DNA of 64,000 nucleotides from Lacimicrobium alkaliphilum (GTDB lineage: Bacteria > Pseudomonadota > Gammaproteobacteria > Enterobacterales > Alteromonadaceae), in NCBI RefSeq assembly GCF_002591895.1, contig NZ_NISX01000014.1, forward strand, positions 2,719 to 66,718. The letters run 5' to 3'. Positions 48,558 to 57,887 of the stretch are shown here, piece after piece (positions within the stretch are counted from its first letter, which is position 1; each line of letters begins with the position of its first letter). A program made the position numbers and the translations under genes. Under the pieces are notes generated by a model. The model had not been told where the DNA came from. It saw nothing but the letters and a program-made list of their open reading frames with translations, and ran no database searches.

Positions 48558-50174
48558 ATGACTGAGAGTTTTGGAGCTTTAAACTGGTCCATCCTGGGCA
48601 TTTATATTGTCGCTAACCTGTTGTTAGGTTTTATAATCGGCAGGAAAATAAACACATCAGACGATTTCTATCTGGGTCAGAAGCAGACCCCATGGTGGGC
48701 TATTGGCATTTCTGTCATTGCCACCTATGTCAGTGCTATGACCTTTCTCGGAGCTCCCGCCTGGGCATATTCAGATGGGCTTTCCGTGATAGCTCTGCAC
48801 CTGAATTACCCTTTAGTGATTATGGCAGTTATCATCATATTTTTTCCGTTTTTCTATAACTCGGGCGTCGCATCCATCTACGAGTATCAGGAAAAGCGTT
48901 TTGGAAAAAGGGCGAGGGGACTGGTTTCCGGGATCTGGATTATCAGCCAGATTATGAGCTCTGCGGCTATCCTCTATGGCACGTCTTTGGTGCTGTCGTT
49001 TATTACTGGTGTACCGGTAACCTGGGCAATCATTATCGTCACGCTGATAGCGCTGATTTACACCATGATGGGCGGCATCACTGCGGTAATCTGGACCGAT
49101 GTCATTCAGTCGGTGATCCTTTTTGCCGGCGCAGGAATTATTATGTACGCCCTGATCAGCACAGGGGATACGTCCATCGGTGAGTCATTGTCGACGCTCA
49201 AATCGCAGGGCAAACTGGATCCGCTGAATTGGGACTTTGACATCACCGAGGAAACGACAATCTGGAGTGGCATTGTGGCCATGACGCTGTATCACATCAC
49301 TGTCTATGGCACTAACCAGATGATGGTGCAACGTACTTTGGCGGCTAAAAACATTGGCGATGCAAAAAAGTCATACCTGCTGATGGGCTTTTGTGCCTTC
49401 TTTATTTACCTGTTCTTTATTGTATTAGGGGTACTCTTTTACGATTTTTACCAGGGTCGGGAATTTGAAAACAGTAACACTATTATTTTGCAGTTTGCCG
49501 CCGACTACGGCATGCCGGGACTGATGGGGATCATTGCCGCCGCTGTAATGGCCGCATCGATGTCCAGTCTGGATTCGTCATTTAACTCTCTTTCTACGGT
49601 AGCAACAGTAGATTTTTATCGTAAATATTTAAAAACTGATGCTACAGAGAACCATTATCTGAAGGTTTCGCGACTGTTCACTGTTATTTTTGCCGTCATT
49701 ATCGTATTCCCGGCTATTGGTTATCATCTGTTCAGTGAGGGATCCATTCTGGAAGTTCTCAGTAAGGTGGGCTCCTATTTTGTCGGTGCGCAGATGGGGA
49801 TGTTCTTCCTCGGGTTTTTCTCAAAACATACCAGTGAGAACGGGTTGATAGTCGGAACAGTATCCGGATTTATTATTGTTGCACTGGTGGCATTGAATTC
49901 TGATGTTGCCTGGCCCTGGTATTGTCTTATCGGCGCCACTGCAAATATTGTTATTTCCACTGTCGCCAGCTTACTGATAGACGGGCCCAGTAAGCGTTAC
50001 TCTGAATATACAGTTATTGGCCAGCAACGGTATTTCAAAGCCAATAATCTGGCTGAAAAGGAGGGCGGCTGGTATAAGGTTCCGGGAAGAGTCGACAGGG
50101 TAAATTACCTTCTGTTTGGCTTCTTCCTGGTCACATTAGCCTTCTTATTTTCCATTCAGTTTTTAGTCTCATAA
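48558..50174 (+). CDS. Sodium:solute symporter (SSS family)
   Basis: A 538-residue inner-membrane transporter with 13-14 predicted membrane segments. It starts with SILGIYIVANLLLGFIIGRK, has the conserved YVSAMTFLGAPAWAY region in segment 2 and AAAVMAASMSSLDSSFNSLS in segment 8, where the SSS sodium site lies. The family co-transports sugars, polyols, amino acids and organic acids with sodium. It is presumably the uptake step across the inner membrane for whatever enters through the TonB receptor. It is followed by SnoaL B after 42 bp. Confidence 0.92.
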   Translation: MTESFGALNWSILGIYIVANLLLGFIIGRKINTSDDFYLGQKQTPWWAIGISVIATYVSAMTFLGAPAWAYSDGLSVIALHLNYPLVIMAVIIIFFPFFYNSGVASIYEYQEKRFGKRARGLVSGIWIISQIMSSAAILYGTSLVLSFITGVPVTWAIIIVTLIALIYTMMGGITAVIWTDVIQSVILFAGAGIIMYALISTGDTSIGESLSTLKSQGKLDPLNWDFDITEETTIWSGIVAMTLYHITVYGTNQMMVQRTLAAKNIGDAKKSYLLMGFCAFFIYLFFIVLGVLFYDFYQGREFENSNTIILQFAADYGMPGLMGIIAAAVMAASMSSLDSSFNSLSTVATVDFYRKYLKTDATENHYLKVSRLFTVIFAVIIVFPAIGYHLFSEGSILEVLSKVGSYFVGAQMGMFFLGFFSKHTSENGLIVGTVSGFIIVALVALNSDVAWPWYCLIGATANIVISTVASLLIDGPSKRYSEYTVIGQQRYFKANNLAEKEGGWYKVPGRVDRVNYLLFGFFLVTLAFLFSIQFLVS

Positions 50175-50216
50175 AGCTGAACTGATTCTCGTCCGGCCTT
50201 AAGGAGGACCCATTTT

Positions 50217-51302
50217 ATGACTCAGCCTACTACATCTGAGGTGTTGCACTGGCAGACTATTAACGGTCTGCTGCATCCGACCCGTCCAAAGAATCAAGCT
50301 CTGGTTGGATTTGATCATGAATTTGTGGATATCGCCGATTTTATCCTGCGAATTACCCACAGAATCTGGGAGCAGAAAAACATCGGCTTGTGCTACGACT
50401 ACTATGAAGATCACTGCCCGGTGCATACACTGGGGGCATACTGTGACTCAGTGGAAACTGTGGTACAAAACACGCTCAGAACCATTGCTTCATTCCCGGA
50501 TCGTTCACTTATCGGCGAGAACGTTATCTGGAGTGAAGAGCCTGATGAGGTATATTACTCCTCTCACCGCATTACCAGTATTATGACTAATCAGGGCCCG
50601 TCTGAGTTTGGCCCGCCTACCTATAAGACCGGTCGGGTTACTACTATTGCCGATTGTCTGTGCAAGGACAACAAGATTTACTACGAATGGCTGATGCGCG
50701 ACAACAGCTTTCTGGTAAAACAGTTGGGCATTGACCCTGTAGATGCGGCCATGTTTCAGGCGCAGCAACAACCGGGGCAAATCTTTAATCACTGGCTGAA
50801 AAGTGAATATCAGCGTACCCGTGACGGCCAGGCAATGGCCTGCGATACAAGGAACACAGACACACAGTGGGCGGAGTTCGCTGACGGGTGGGCAGAGCAG
50901 ATTTTTAATCACAAGTGTTTAAACCGGCTCAGTGATTTCTATCATCCCTGTGCGCAAGTGCAGTGGCCAGGCGGAAGACAGGCGACGGGACTTGCAGCCA
51001 TCTCCGGATTACTGACCCAATGGTTAGCGACTTGTCCTGATGCTCGTATGGTTATTGATCATATTGCGGTCGTGCCCTTTGACGAAAATCGCTCTCATGT
51101 GGCCCTGCGCTGGGGGGTTTCCGGCAGTTATCAGGCCCGGGATAGCAGGCTCAAGGCTTGCAACGGTCACCCATACTATGTTCTGGGCGCGACCCATTTT
51201 GAACTGAGCGACGGGCAGATCCTGCAGGAATGGACAGTGTTCGATGAAGTGGCCGCCATCGCTAACCTGTTGCGCCATCAGTCGAAAAGAAGTGAGGATT
51301 GA
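50217..51302 (+). CDS. SnoaL/NTF2-like two-domain protein B
   Basis: A 361-residue protein with two NTF2-type domains (about residues 28-190 and 215-355). Domain 1 resembles the ester-cyclase group (GLCYDYYEDHCPVHT, then YKTGRVTTIADCLCKDNKI); domain 2 has DFYHPCAQVQWPGGRQATGL and ATHFELSDGQILQEWTVFDE. It differs from the A/D pair, so it is a separate sublineage. An AAGGAGG sequence (50201-50207) precedes the ATG. It overlaps or abuts SnoaL C, and is read in the symporter transcript. Enzyme or binding role unknown. Confidence 0.78.
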   Translation: MTQPTTSEVLHWQTINGLLHPTRPKNQALVGFDHEFVDIADFILRITHRIWEQKNIGLCYDYYEDHCPVHTLGAYCDSVETVVQNTLRTIASFPDRSLIGENVIWSEEPDEVYYSSHRITSIMTNQGPSEFGPPTYKTGRVTTIADCLCKDNKIYYEWLMRDNSFLVKQLGIDPVDAAMFQAQQQPGQIFNHWLKSEYQRTRDGQAMACDTRNTDTQWAEFADGWAEQIFNHKCLNRLSDFYHPCAQVQWPGGRQATGLAAISGLLTQWLATCPDARMVIDHIAVVPFDENRSHVALRWGVSGSYQARDSRLKACNGHPYYVLGATHFELSDGQILQEWTVFDEVAAIANLLRHQSKRSED

Positions 51303-51304
51303 AT

Positions 51305-52183
51305 ATGTATCAAGTTATCTCCCGATTTTTTACCCAGGCAGACGTAAAGTCTTTACAGCAGGCGTTGCTGCACAGTACTTGTTGGAGCCAGGGGCAGAGG
51401 CATGTTTATGGGCAGACCCAGCAAAAGCAGCTGTGGGCAAAATGGTTAGCTCATGTTGGTTTGGTTAAACAAGCCGAACCAGTGGTTATTGATACCGGAG
51501 CACAGCAACGCTTTGTGCTGTATCAGCTTAGCAATGGCGAGCGCTCATTGTCCGTTGGGGCCTGGCTATATCATAATCATAGTCATATCAAATCGCTTGA
51601 AATTGTCCTCGATACTGAGGAGCTGGCCGAGTTTTCGAATCAGAACCTAGAGCAACTTAAGGACTGGTGGCCATCACCGGATCCACTGGTTTTAAGTGAT
51701 TTTGATCAGCAGTGTCACCCGCACACCCGCCACGCCGTACCAGCAGATTTACTGACTATCAAAGGTCAGCCTGTGGCTCAACTGGAGCAGTGGTGGAGCA
51801 TTTGGCAGCGCTTCAACCTAGCCGCTGTCTCCCATTTATATGCTGCCGATTGTGACTGGCAGTACCCGTCGCAACAGGTCCGGAAGCCAGCCGATTTAAT
51901 CACACTGGTCGCGATGATGAATACACGCTTAACCCGCAGTTATGCACAACTTGAGAAAATCCTGATAGACGCCAGCACCCAGAAAAAAGTTGCCATTGGA
52001 TGGCGTATTGAGGGTGATATGTTAGACAACAATGGCAACCCTATCAGGGTACGCCTGCCGATAACCAGCTATCTTGAGTTGTCTTCACAGGGCATCACAA
52101 AAGAACGACTGTTATTTGACGAGGCAGCATTCCAGAAAGCTTTTGCGGTTGCCTCTGTGTTCAGCGGCAATGGTAAGGTTTAG
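51305..52183 (+). CDS. SnoaL/NTF2-like protein C
   Basis: A 292-residue protein with a weak NTF2-like first half (WLAHVGLVKQAEPVVIDTGA) and a clearer second half (FNLAAVSHLYAADCDWQYPS, AIGWRIEGDMLDNNGNPIRV). I classify it by helix/strand pattern and by context; similarity to B is low. ATG 51305 is chosen because GAGGA (51294-51298) sits 6 bases before it; a TTG at 51299 would overlap the upstream stop. It ends the symporter-B-C transcript, before a hairpin (52200-52225). Confidence 0.65.
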   Translation: MYQVISRFFTQADVKSLQQALLHSTCWSQGQRHVYGQTQQKQLWAKWLAHVGLVKQAEPVVIDTGAQQRFVLYQLSNGERSLSVGAWLYHNHSHIKSLEIVLDTEELAEFSNQNLEQLKDWWPSPDPLVLSDFDQQCHPHTRHAVPADLLTIKGQPVAQLEQWWSIWQRFNLAAVSHLYAADCDWQYPSQQVRKPADLITLVAMMNTRLTRSYAQLEKILIDASTQKKVAIGWRIEGDMLDNNGNPIRVRLPITSYLELSSQGITKERLLFDEAAFQKAFAVASVFSGNGKV

Positions 52184-52199
52184 TCGCAGATAGAATAGC

Positions 52200-52225
52200 C
52201 GCTCAGAGTTGGCAACCTCTGAGCG
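52200..52225. terminator. Hairpin between convergent transcripts
   Basis: CGCTCAGAG (52200-52208) and CTCTGAGCG (52217-52225) form a 9-bp perfect stem with an 8-nt loop between the stops of SnoaL C (52183) and the aldolase (52241). There is no T tract, so it may be a weak bidirectional terminator. Confidence 0.5.
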
Positions 52226-52240
52226 CATGGCGAAGGCCAC

Positions 52241-53002
52241 TCAGCCTATCGTTTTTTGATCAAACTGTTTTCTCAGTGCCGTTGCCCCGGATAACATAAA
52301 ACTATGATCAGAGCTGAGCAGAAACAGGCTCACGCCTAATTTTCGCCAGTGGGGAATTTCATCCAGATCGGCGACAAAAATGCCGGTTGAACGGCCGTGA
52401 CGCCGGGCCGACTTTAGGATAACTTCAACCGCGTCTACTACTCTTGCGGCTTTGGCATCGGTTTCCCCCAGAGCCACTGTTAAATCCATACGCCCGATAA
52501 ATAAGCAATCACAGCCTTCCACCCCGGCTATATCGTCGATACTTTCAAGGGCATCAATATCTTCAATCTGAGCAATAACGACCGCCTCTTTACTCGCTTC
52601 GAGATTATCCGGTAAGGTGTGGGTGGTATAACCGGCAAACCGGGTAGAGCCTGCGTAACCTCTGCCCTGATCACCATAAAAACACGCTTTGATGATTCGC
52701 TCCAGTTGCCCGGCACTTTTTACATGAGGAACCACAACGCCGTCAGCGCCAATATCCAGGGCGTTTAGTAATGTGGCATTCTCAGCATCCGCAACCCGAA
52801 TCAGGACGGGTTTCTGGTTTGCATGACAAGCCAGTACGTTGGCATCCAAATCGCTGCGGTTATAAGGGGCATGCTCCGCATCCAGACACAGCACGTCCAG
52901 GGGAGTGCGACTCATCACCTCTGCCACATGGTAATGGGGGGTTTTTAGAAAAGTCCCCAGAACCGGCTCACCAGATTGAAGACGTTGTTTTAATCTTTGC
53001 AT
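52241..53002 (-). CDS. HpcH/HpaI family class II aldolase
   Basis: A 253-residue TIM-barrel, metal-dependent aldolase-type protein. Active-site blocks: DVLCLDAEHAPYNRSDLDAN (His and Glu), KPVLIRVADAEN (Arg), GADGVVVPHVKSAGQL, and QIEDIDALESIDDIAGVEGC with CLFIGRMDLTVALG (metal Glu and Asp). The family cleaves 4-hydroxy-2-oxo acids to pyruvate and an aldehyde, for example from 2-keto-3-deoxy sugar acids. ATG 53002 is preferred (AAGAGAG upstream, 13-bp overlap with the hydrolase gene); ATG 53023 is possible. The substrate is not known. Confidence 0.88.
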   Translation of the reverse strand: MQRLKQRLQSGEPVLGTFLKTPHYHVAEVMSRTPLDVLCLDAEHAPYNRSDLDANVLACHANQKPVLIRVADAENATLLNALDIGADGVVVPHVKSAGQLERIIKACFYGDQGRGYAGSTRFAGYTTHTLPDNLEASKEAVVIAQIEDIDALESIDDIAGVEGCDCLFIGRMDLTVALGETDAKAARVVDAVEVILKSARRHGRSTGIFVADLDEIPHWRKLGVSLFLLSSDHSFMLSGATALRKQFDQKTIG

Positions 53003-53700
53003 ACTTGCTGCTCTCTTAGCCATTGGCTTAGTGATTCGGTTACGGCTTCGGGTTGATCCAGGCTGACAAAGTGGCCTGCTTCGGCCAGCAGTATCTGTTT
53101 CACTTGCTTTGCCCTGGCCGCCATACGCTGTTGCCCGGCTGGCGGGCACAGTGGATCTTTTTCACCACTAATAAGAAGAAAAGGTACCGATGCCACTGCG
53201 ATGGTCTGATAGGAGTCCGGGCGTTCAGCAAGTACCCGCAACTGCGCTTTGTAGCCTTCAAGACCGACCTGTTGAGCCATCTCAACGATCAATTCCTGGC
53301 TTTGCGGTGTTGGGCGCGCCTGATATTTGGGTAAATAATACTGGCGCAACATATGTTCGAGCCCATCTTCTGCCGCTACTGCAAGATGTTCCCTGCGAAC
53401 CATTTCCCCACCGGGTTTATCTTTATGGGCGTTGCTGGATATCAGTATTACGCCCTTTACCGTTTCGGGATGTTGGCGGAGCAACTCAAATGCCACCATC
53501 CCCCCCATGGAGAAAGCAGCCAGATAACAAGGCTGTTTTTGAGTGGCATTTAGTACGGCTGCGGCCATGTCAGTGAGGCAGTTCGCGTGACCAAAATGAA
53601 CATCGATGCATTGATGCCCGTCTGCTTGCAGAGCGTTTATTGTGTGAGAAAAATGCGCATTGTTACACAGGGTGCCGGGCAAAAAAGCTATCTTACTCAT
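52990..53700 (-). CDS. Alpha/beta hydrolase
   Basis: A 236-residue alpha/beta-hydrolase fold protein. Nucleophile elbow AAFSMGGMVAF (Ser near residue 82), acid GEKDPLCPP, histidine AGHFVSLDQP near the C-terminus. The early LPGTLCNNAHF block forms the oxyanion-hole strand. It may open an ester or lactone or cleave a C-C bond in the island pathway. ATG 53700 has AAGGAG before it and overlaps the lacI-type gene by 8 bp; a longer frame start at 53736 is less likely. It is in the same leftward operon as the regulator and aldolase. Confidence 0.88.
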   Translation of the reverse strand: MSKIAFLPGTLCNNAHFSHTINALQADGHQCIDVHFGHANCLTDMAAAVLNATQKQPCYLAAFSMGGMVAFELLRQHPETVKGVILISSNAHKDKPGGEMVRREHLAVAAEDGLEHMLRQYYLPKYQARPTPQSQELIVEMAQQVGLEGYKAQLRVLAERPDSYQTIAVASVPFLLISGEKDPLCPPAGQQRMAARAKQVKQILLAEAGHFVSLDQPEAVTESLSQWLREQQVCKD

Positions 53701-54715
53701 CTTCACTCCTTGCTGTGGCAACCGAGTTACCTTCAATCAGGGTGCCCGGCCAGTAGCGGCTTTCCGGAGGATTGTGTGGATTTTCGATCAGGTTAACCAG
53801 TGTGTCTACAGCAGCCTTAGTCATGTAACTGGTAGGCTGGCTGACAGTCGTCAGACGGTAACTGTACCAGGCTGATGCGCTGATGCCGTCAAAGCCGACC
53901 ACAGACAAATCCTCGGGAACCCGCAATTGCTGCTTCTCCCGTGCTTCATCGATAACGCCTATGGCCATGGCATCATTGGCACAGATAACAGCGGTAGGCG
54001 CCATTGCATTTTGCAGATGGCTATGCAGCGCCTGTTGGCCCGACTCATAGGAATAGTCTCCGCGTACCACCGGTACGTTATCAATGCCGTGCTGCAGCAA
54101 TGCCTTTTGTGCCCCGGTTAAACGTGCTGTGGCGACGTCGGAGTCTTGGGGGCCGGCTACTATCAGATATCGGCGATGGTGGTGTCTGACCAACAAGTCC
54201 ACCAGCATTTTCAGCCCCTGATCATGATTGCAGCATACGGAACTGACAGAATGATCCGGCACCTCCCTGTTATAAAGAACCACCGGAATATTATGCTGTG
54301 CGAACTGTTTTACACTCTCGACCTCGAAGTGAGCGGTCAGCGCTACCACACCATCAACCTGGTAGGTCAGAATTTGCTCGATGACCCCGTCAAGTTGCTC
54401 TGCTTCATCGAGTGTGAACAACAATACCCGTTTATTGTGTAACGCAATTTGCTTGTTCAGCAGGCTTAATACGTCAGGGAAGTTGAGGTTAGCCCGTGAA
54501 GATACGATCACCGCTATCATCCCGGAACTTTGGTTGATCAACATTCTGGCAATCGCATTAGGCCTGTAACCCAGCCTGTCGGCAGTTTTAAGCACCTTCT
54601 CCCGGGTTTTTTCAGAAACACTGACCCCGGGACGAAATACCCGGGAGACAGCCGATTGCGACACCCCGGCTTCCCGGGCCACATCATAAGAGGTCACGCG
54701 TTTATTTTTACTCAA
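53693..54715 (-). CDS. LacI-family transcriptional regulator
   Basis: A 340-residue regulator. The N-terminal helix-turn-helix and hinge are SYDVAREAGVSQSAVSRVFR and RLGYRPNAIARMLINQSSG; the C-terminal periplasmic-binding-like domain includes VVICANDAMAIGVIDEAREK-type sequence and DLSVVGFDGISASAW. It begins directly after the histidinol-dehydrogenase-like gene in the same operon, so it is autoregulated. LacI proteins bind palindromes with central CG; the GACTTCGAAGTC motif at three promoters of the island is the obvious candidate. The effector should be the substrate or an intermediate. Confidence 0.93.
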   Translation of the reverse strand: MSKNKRVTSYDVAREAGVSQSAVSRVFRPGVSVSEKTREKVLKTADRLGYRPNAIARMLINQSSGMIAVIVSSRANLNFPDVLSLLNKQIALHNKRVLLFTLDEAEQLDGVIEQILTYQVDGVVALTAHFEVESVKQFAQHNIPVVLYNREVPDHSVSSVCCNHDQGLKMLVDLLVRHHHRRYLIVAGPQDSDVATARLTGAQKALLQHGIDNVPVVRGDYSYESGQQALHSHLQNAMAPTAVICANDAMAIGVIDEAREKQQLRVPEDLSVVGFDGISASAWYSYRLTTVSQPTSYMTKAAVDTLVNLIENPHNPPESRYWPGTLIEGNSVATARSEDE

Positions 54716-55993
54716 TTAGCTTTTCCTATAGCGTCTTATTCGAATATCGGCCTGTTCCTTATGCCCGGCAAAGCCTTCAATAGCGCATAAACGCGAGCAA
54801 TACTCGCCTACTGCCACTGATGCTTCTTCAGTTATGTGCTGGAAGGTGCAGGTCTTGAGGAACTTACCCACCCACAGACCACCAGTATATCGGCCCGCTC
54901 CCTTGGTGGGTAGCGTATGATTTGTGCCGATACATTTGTCACCATAAGCTACATTGGTCTCAGGCCCAAGGAAAAGTGCTCCGAAGTTACGCATACCTTC
55001 GCGGAAACTGTCTGCATTGCGAAGCATAATCTGCACATGTTCAAATGCCAGGTTGTTGGCTACCTCTAACATTTCTTCATGGGTATCACAGACTATCACC
55101 TCTCCGTAGTCACGCCATGCTGCGCCTGCTACTTCGCCGGTCGACAGAATCTGTAGCTGGCGCTCAACTTCACGCATCGTATCCTCAGCCAGTTGTTGGC
55201 AATTGGTCAGCAATACTGCTGGTGAATTCGGCCCGTGTTCCGCCTGTCCGAGCAGATCGGCGGCACAAAGCTCTCCATCAACACTGTCATCAGCGATCAC
55301 GAGCGTCTCGGTAGGGCCGGCAAAAAGATCGATACCAACACGTCCGAACAGTTGCCGTTTAGCTTCTGCCACAAAGGCGTTGCCTGGGCCAACAATCATA
55401 GACACCGGCTCGATGTTTTCGGTGCCGACTGCCATTGCTGCGATGGCCTGTACGCCACCGAAGGTGTAAATTTCATCAGCGCCGGCCATATCCATAGCCA
55501 CAATAACTGCAGGTGAGGGCTTGCCGTTGAATGGCGGTGTTGCAGCAATGACACGTTTGACGCCAGCCACTTTGGCCGTTATTACACTCATATGTGCTGA
55601 GGCGACCAGCGGATATTTACCCCCGGGAATATAACAACCGACACTGTCTACGGGAATATGACGATGCCCCAGAGTGACGCCTGGTAATGTTTCAACTTCC
55701 ACATCTTTCATCGACGCCCGCTGTATGTCTGCAAAGTTTCTTACCTGCTGCTGAGCCCATTTAATATCATTAATAACATCCTCACTAAGCTCTGCATAAC
55801 AGGCATCGATCTCTTCTCGTGAAAGCCTGAAAGACTCCGGAGTCCACTTGTCAAACTTGTTTGAGTATCGCTGTACCGCAGATTCTCCTTCATTTTCTAT
55901 TTCTTTTATAATTCCCTCGACAATTTCTTTAACATTCTGATTATCAATGTTTTTATCGTCTTTATTTTTTCCGGATTTTAAGTATTTGATCAT
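54716..55993 (-). CDS. Histidinol dehydrogenase-like enzyme, HpsN type
   Basis: A 425-residue zinc-dependent, NAD-linked dehydrogenase of the HisD superfamily. Seen: [55 protein letters not shown], the metal/active-site [10 protein letters not shown], and [20 protein letters not shown] followed by WVGKFLKT. The last region follows HpsN (sulfopropanediol 3-dehydrogenase) rather than true HisD. Such enzymes oxidise a primary alcohol to a carboxylate in two steps. No his genes are near, so a histidine role is unlikely. AGAGG precedes the ATG. It is first in the leftward operon and divergent from the SDR. Confidence 0.88.
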   Translation of the reverse strand: MIKYLKSGKNKDDKNIDNQNVKEIVEGIIKEIENEGESAVQRYSNKFDKWTPESFRLSREEIDACYAELSEDVINDIKWAQQQVRNFADIQRASMKDVEVETLPGVTLGHRHIPVDSVGCYIPGGKYPLVASAHMSVITAKVAGVKRVIAATPPFNGKPSPAVIVAMDMAGADEIYTFGGVQAIAAMAVGTENIEPVSMIVGPGNAFVAEAKRQLFGRVGIDLFAGPTETLVIADDSVDGELCAADLLGQAEHGPNSPAVLLTNCQQLAEDTMREVERQLQILSTGEVAGAAWRDYGEVIVCDTHEEMLEVANNLAFEHVQIMLRNADSFREGMRNFGALFLGPETNVAYGDKCIGTNHTLPTKGAGRYTGGLWVGKFLKTCTFQHITEEASVAVGEYCSRLCAIEGFAGHKEQADIRIRRYRKS

Positions 55994-56048
55994 CTCTTAC
56001 CTCTGGCAGGATTGGTTTGTATTTACAATAAATTCATACTATTTTAGC

Positions 56049-56089
56049 TTGAATTTGACATAAAAGTACATAATAATGACTTCGAATGC
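56049..56089 (+). promoter_or_regulatory. Promoter and imperfect LacI-type operator of the SDR-cupin operon
   Basis: A -35 TTGAAT (56049-56054) and a -10 AATAAT (56072-56077), 17 bp apart, are followed at once by GACTTCGAATGC (56078-56089), an imperfect copy of the island palindrome with one intact half. Reading left, TTGCAT with TACTTT 17 bp away could serve the dehydrogenase operon, so one operator would control both directions. Confidence 0.6.
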
Positions 56090-56113
56090 AATGTTAAATT
56101 TAAAGGTGTCTTT

Positions 56114-56854
56114 ATGGGATTTTCTCCATCACTGTTAGACGGCAAAAAAATACTGATTACGGGTGCCGGAAAGGGTATCGGCCGTGCCTGTGCCCTGATG
56201 GCATCAGAATGTGGTGCTCAGGTGATCGCAGTAGCGAGAACTGAATCTGACTTAAAAGGCATGCAGGAGTGCTGCACAGGCTCTGTTGAGTACTGGGTAG
56301 GCGATGTTACCCGCGATGAACTTTGTAACAGGATTCACAATCTTGACTCGCTGGATGGTCTGATTAATAACGCCGGGCTTAACCGGGTTGCTCCGATGAT
56401 TGAACAAACCGATGAAAACATCGATGCCGTTATTCAACTGAATATCCGCTCTGCCTACAAAATCGCCCAGGCGGCTATCAGTCCTATGCTGCGGGCGCAG
56501 TCCGGGAGCATCGTAAATATGTCATCTCAGATGGGTTTTGTTGGCTCGCCAGGACGAACCCTTTACTGCATGAGCAAGCATGCTATTGAGGGGCTAACCA
56601 AAGCGATGGCGGTCGAGCTGGGAGTGAGTAACATCCGGGTCAATACGGTTGCACCGACTTTTATCAAAACCCCAATGACCGAGCCCATGCTCGATGATCC
56701 TGAGTTCAGAAAAATGGTGATGTCTAACATCCCCCTTAATCATCTCGGAACAGTGGATGATGTGGCTAATGCCTGCATCTTTTTGCTGAGCTCTCTTTCC
56801 AACACAACCACCGGCAGTTGCGTCAAAGTTGACGGTGGCTGGACCGCACACTAA
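56114..56854 (+). CDS. SDR family oxidoreductase, island enzyme
   Basis: A 246-residue classical SDR: TGAGKGIGRACALMA (cofactor loop, about residues 17-31), INNAGLNRVAPM, catalytic Ser in NMSSQMGFVGSPG and YCMSK, and the C-terminal GSCVKVDGGWTAH. It resembles polyol/sugar-acid and L-xylulose-reductase-like SDRs; a hydroxyl-to-ketone step on a polyhydroxylated compound is a reasonable guess. It is the first gene of the rightward operon SDR-cupin-SnoaL D-YitT, with the cupin start 13 bp after its stop. Confidence 0.92.
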   Translation: MGFSPSLLDGKKILITGAGKGIGRACALMASECGAQVIAVARTESDLKGMQECCTGSVEYWVGDVTRDELCNRIHNLDSLDGLINNAGLNRVAPMIEQTDENIDAVIQLNIRSAYKIAQAAISPMLRAQSGSIVNMSSQMGFVGSPGRTLYCMSKHAIEGLTKAMAVELGVSNIRVNTVAPTFIKTPMTEPMLDDPEFRKMVMSNIPLNHLGTVDDVANACIFLLSSLSNTTTGSCVKVDGGWTAH

Positions 56855-56867
56855 TCAGGAGTACAAC

Positions 56868-57869
56868 ATGAAATCTGTGCAACAGCGCCTGGTGCGCTAT
56901 AGCGATTTGATTCCCTGCAAAAATGCTTTCATTGATACCCGCTCGCCGGGCAGTGACAAAAAAGAGAACTTTACCATTATCGGTCCCGGAGTCTCGGAGA
57001 ATCCGGACCAACACATTCATATTACTGTAGCGCACGGATTCAATATAGGAGGTGCCCGCCAGCCACCAGGCTGCCTGAACTCTCAGCACAGTCATCTGAC
57101 TGAAGAATTTTTTGTCGTTGAAAGAGGCCAGTGGGCGTTTACCAGCGGTGTGAACGCCGATGATGGTCGGGTGGTTTTGAATGAAGGTGATGTGATATCC
57201 ATTCCCATGGATATTTTTCGTGGGTTTGAAAATGTGGGCAATGATCTCGGCTATCTTTACGCGGTGTTGGGAGGAGATGACCCCGGACGGGTATTATGGG
57301 TGCCGAGTGTATTTGAGATGGCACGGGTATATGGGTTGATTCTGCTCGAAAATGGAGCGCTGGTGGATACCAGGGCCGGGCAGAAGGTACCTGAGGGTGT
57401 AAGGCCTATGCCCGTCACAAGTGAAGAGCAGGTGAAGGCGCATCGCATCGTAACCGATGACGACCTGGAAAAGGTTGTACTGCGCTATAACGCTTTTGAT
57501 TGGCACGCTGACTCCGCTCTGGTCAGGAATTCAGATGCGCAGGAAGCCCCATTGGTTGGGCCTGCTTCAGAGGCAGAGCAACTCGGGGAGTCGAATCTTA
57601 ACTGGGAGCATGGTTTTGCAGTTCGCGCGCTGAAACTGCCCGCCGGTGCGGCTATTGCCGCTCATACCCGAGCCGAAGAGGAAGTGCTCATGGTGCACCA
57701 GGGCGAACTCAGTGTAAGCACAGGCGGTGAGACTATTATCCTGCGCAAAAGCGATAATTTTACTACCCCTATAGGTGCGGTGCGCCAGTTTGAAAATACC
57801 GGCGATCAACCCTGTGTAGTCTATATCACTCGTCGCGGTAATCAGCCTCAGGCACCGATATTCTGTTAA
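56868..57869 (+). CDS. Two-domain cupin protein
   Basis: A 333-residue bicupin. Domain 1 has a full metal motif in SQHSHLTEEFFVVERGQWAF (two His and a Glu, about residues 72-91) and GDVISIPMDIFRGFENVG. Domain 2 has a degenerate motif AAHTRAEEEVLMVHQGELS, keeping one His and the Glu cluster. Cupins of this layout include dioxygenases and isomerases. ATG 56868 follows CAGGAG; the longer frame start inside the SDR is rejected. It is read with the SDR and SnoaL D. Confidence 0.85.
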   Translation: MKSVQQRLVRYSDLIPCKNAFIDTRSPGSDKKENFTIIGPGVSENPDQHIHITVAHGFNIGGARQPPGCLNSQHSHLTEEFFVVERGQWAFTSGVNADDGRVVLNEGDVISIPMDIFRGFENVGNDLGYLYAVLGGDDPGRVLWVPSVFEMARVYGLILLENGALVDTRAGQKVPEGVRPMPVTSEEQVKAHRIVTDDDLEKVVLRYNAFDWHADSALVRNSDAQEAPLVGPASEAEQLGESNLNWEHGFAVRALKLPAGAAIAAHTRAEEEVLMVHQGELSVSTGGETIILRKSDNFTTPIGAVRQFENTGDQPCVVYITRRGNQPQAPIFC

Positions 57870-57887
57870 TTCCTCAAGAGGGCTACT

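Noticed and set aside
53003-53149. An N-terminal extension of the HpcH/HpaI aldolase.
   Set aside because: It is inside the hydrolase gene, and the aldolase fold is complete from 53002.
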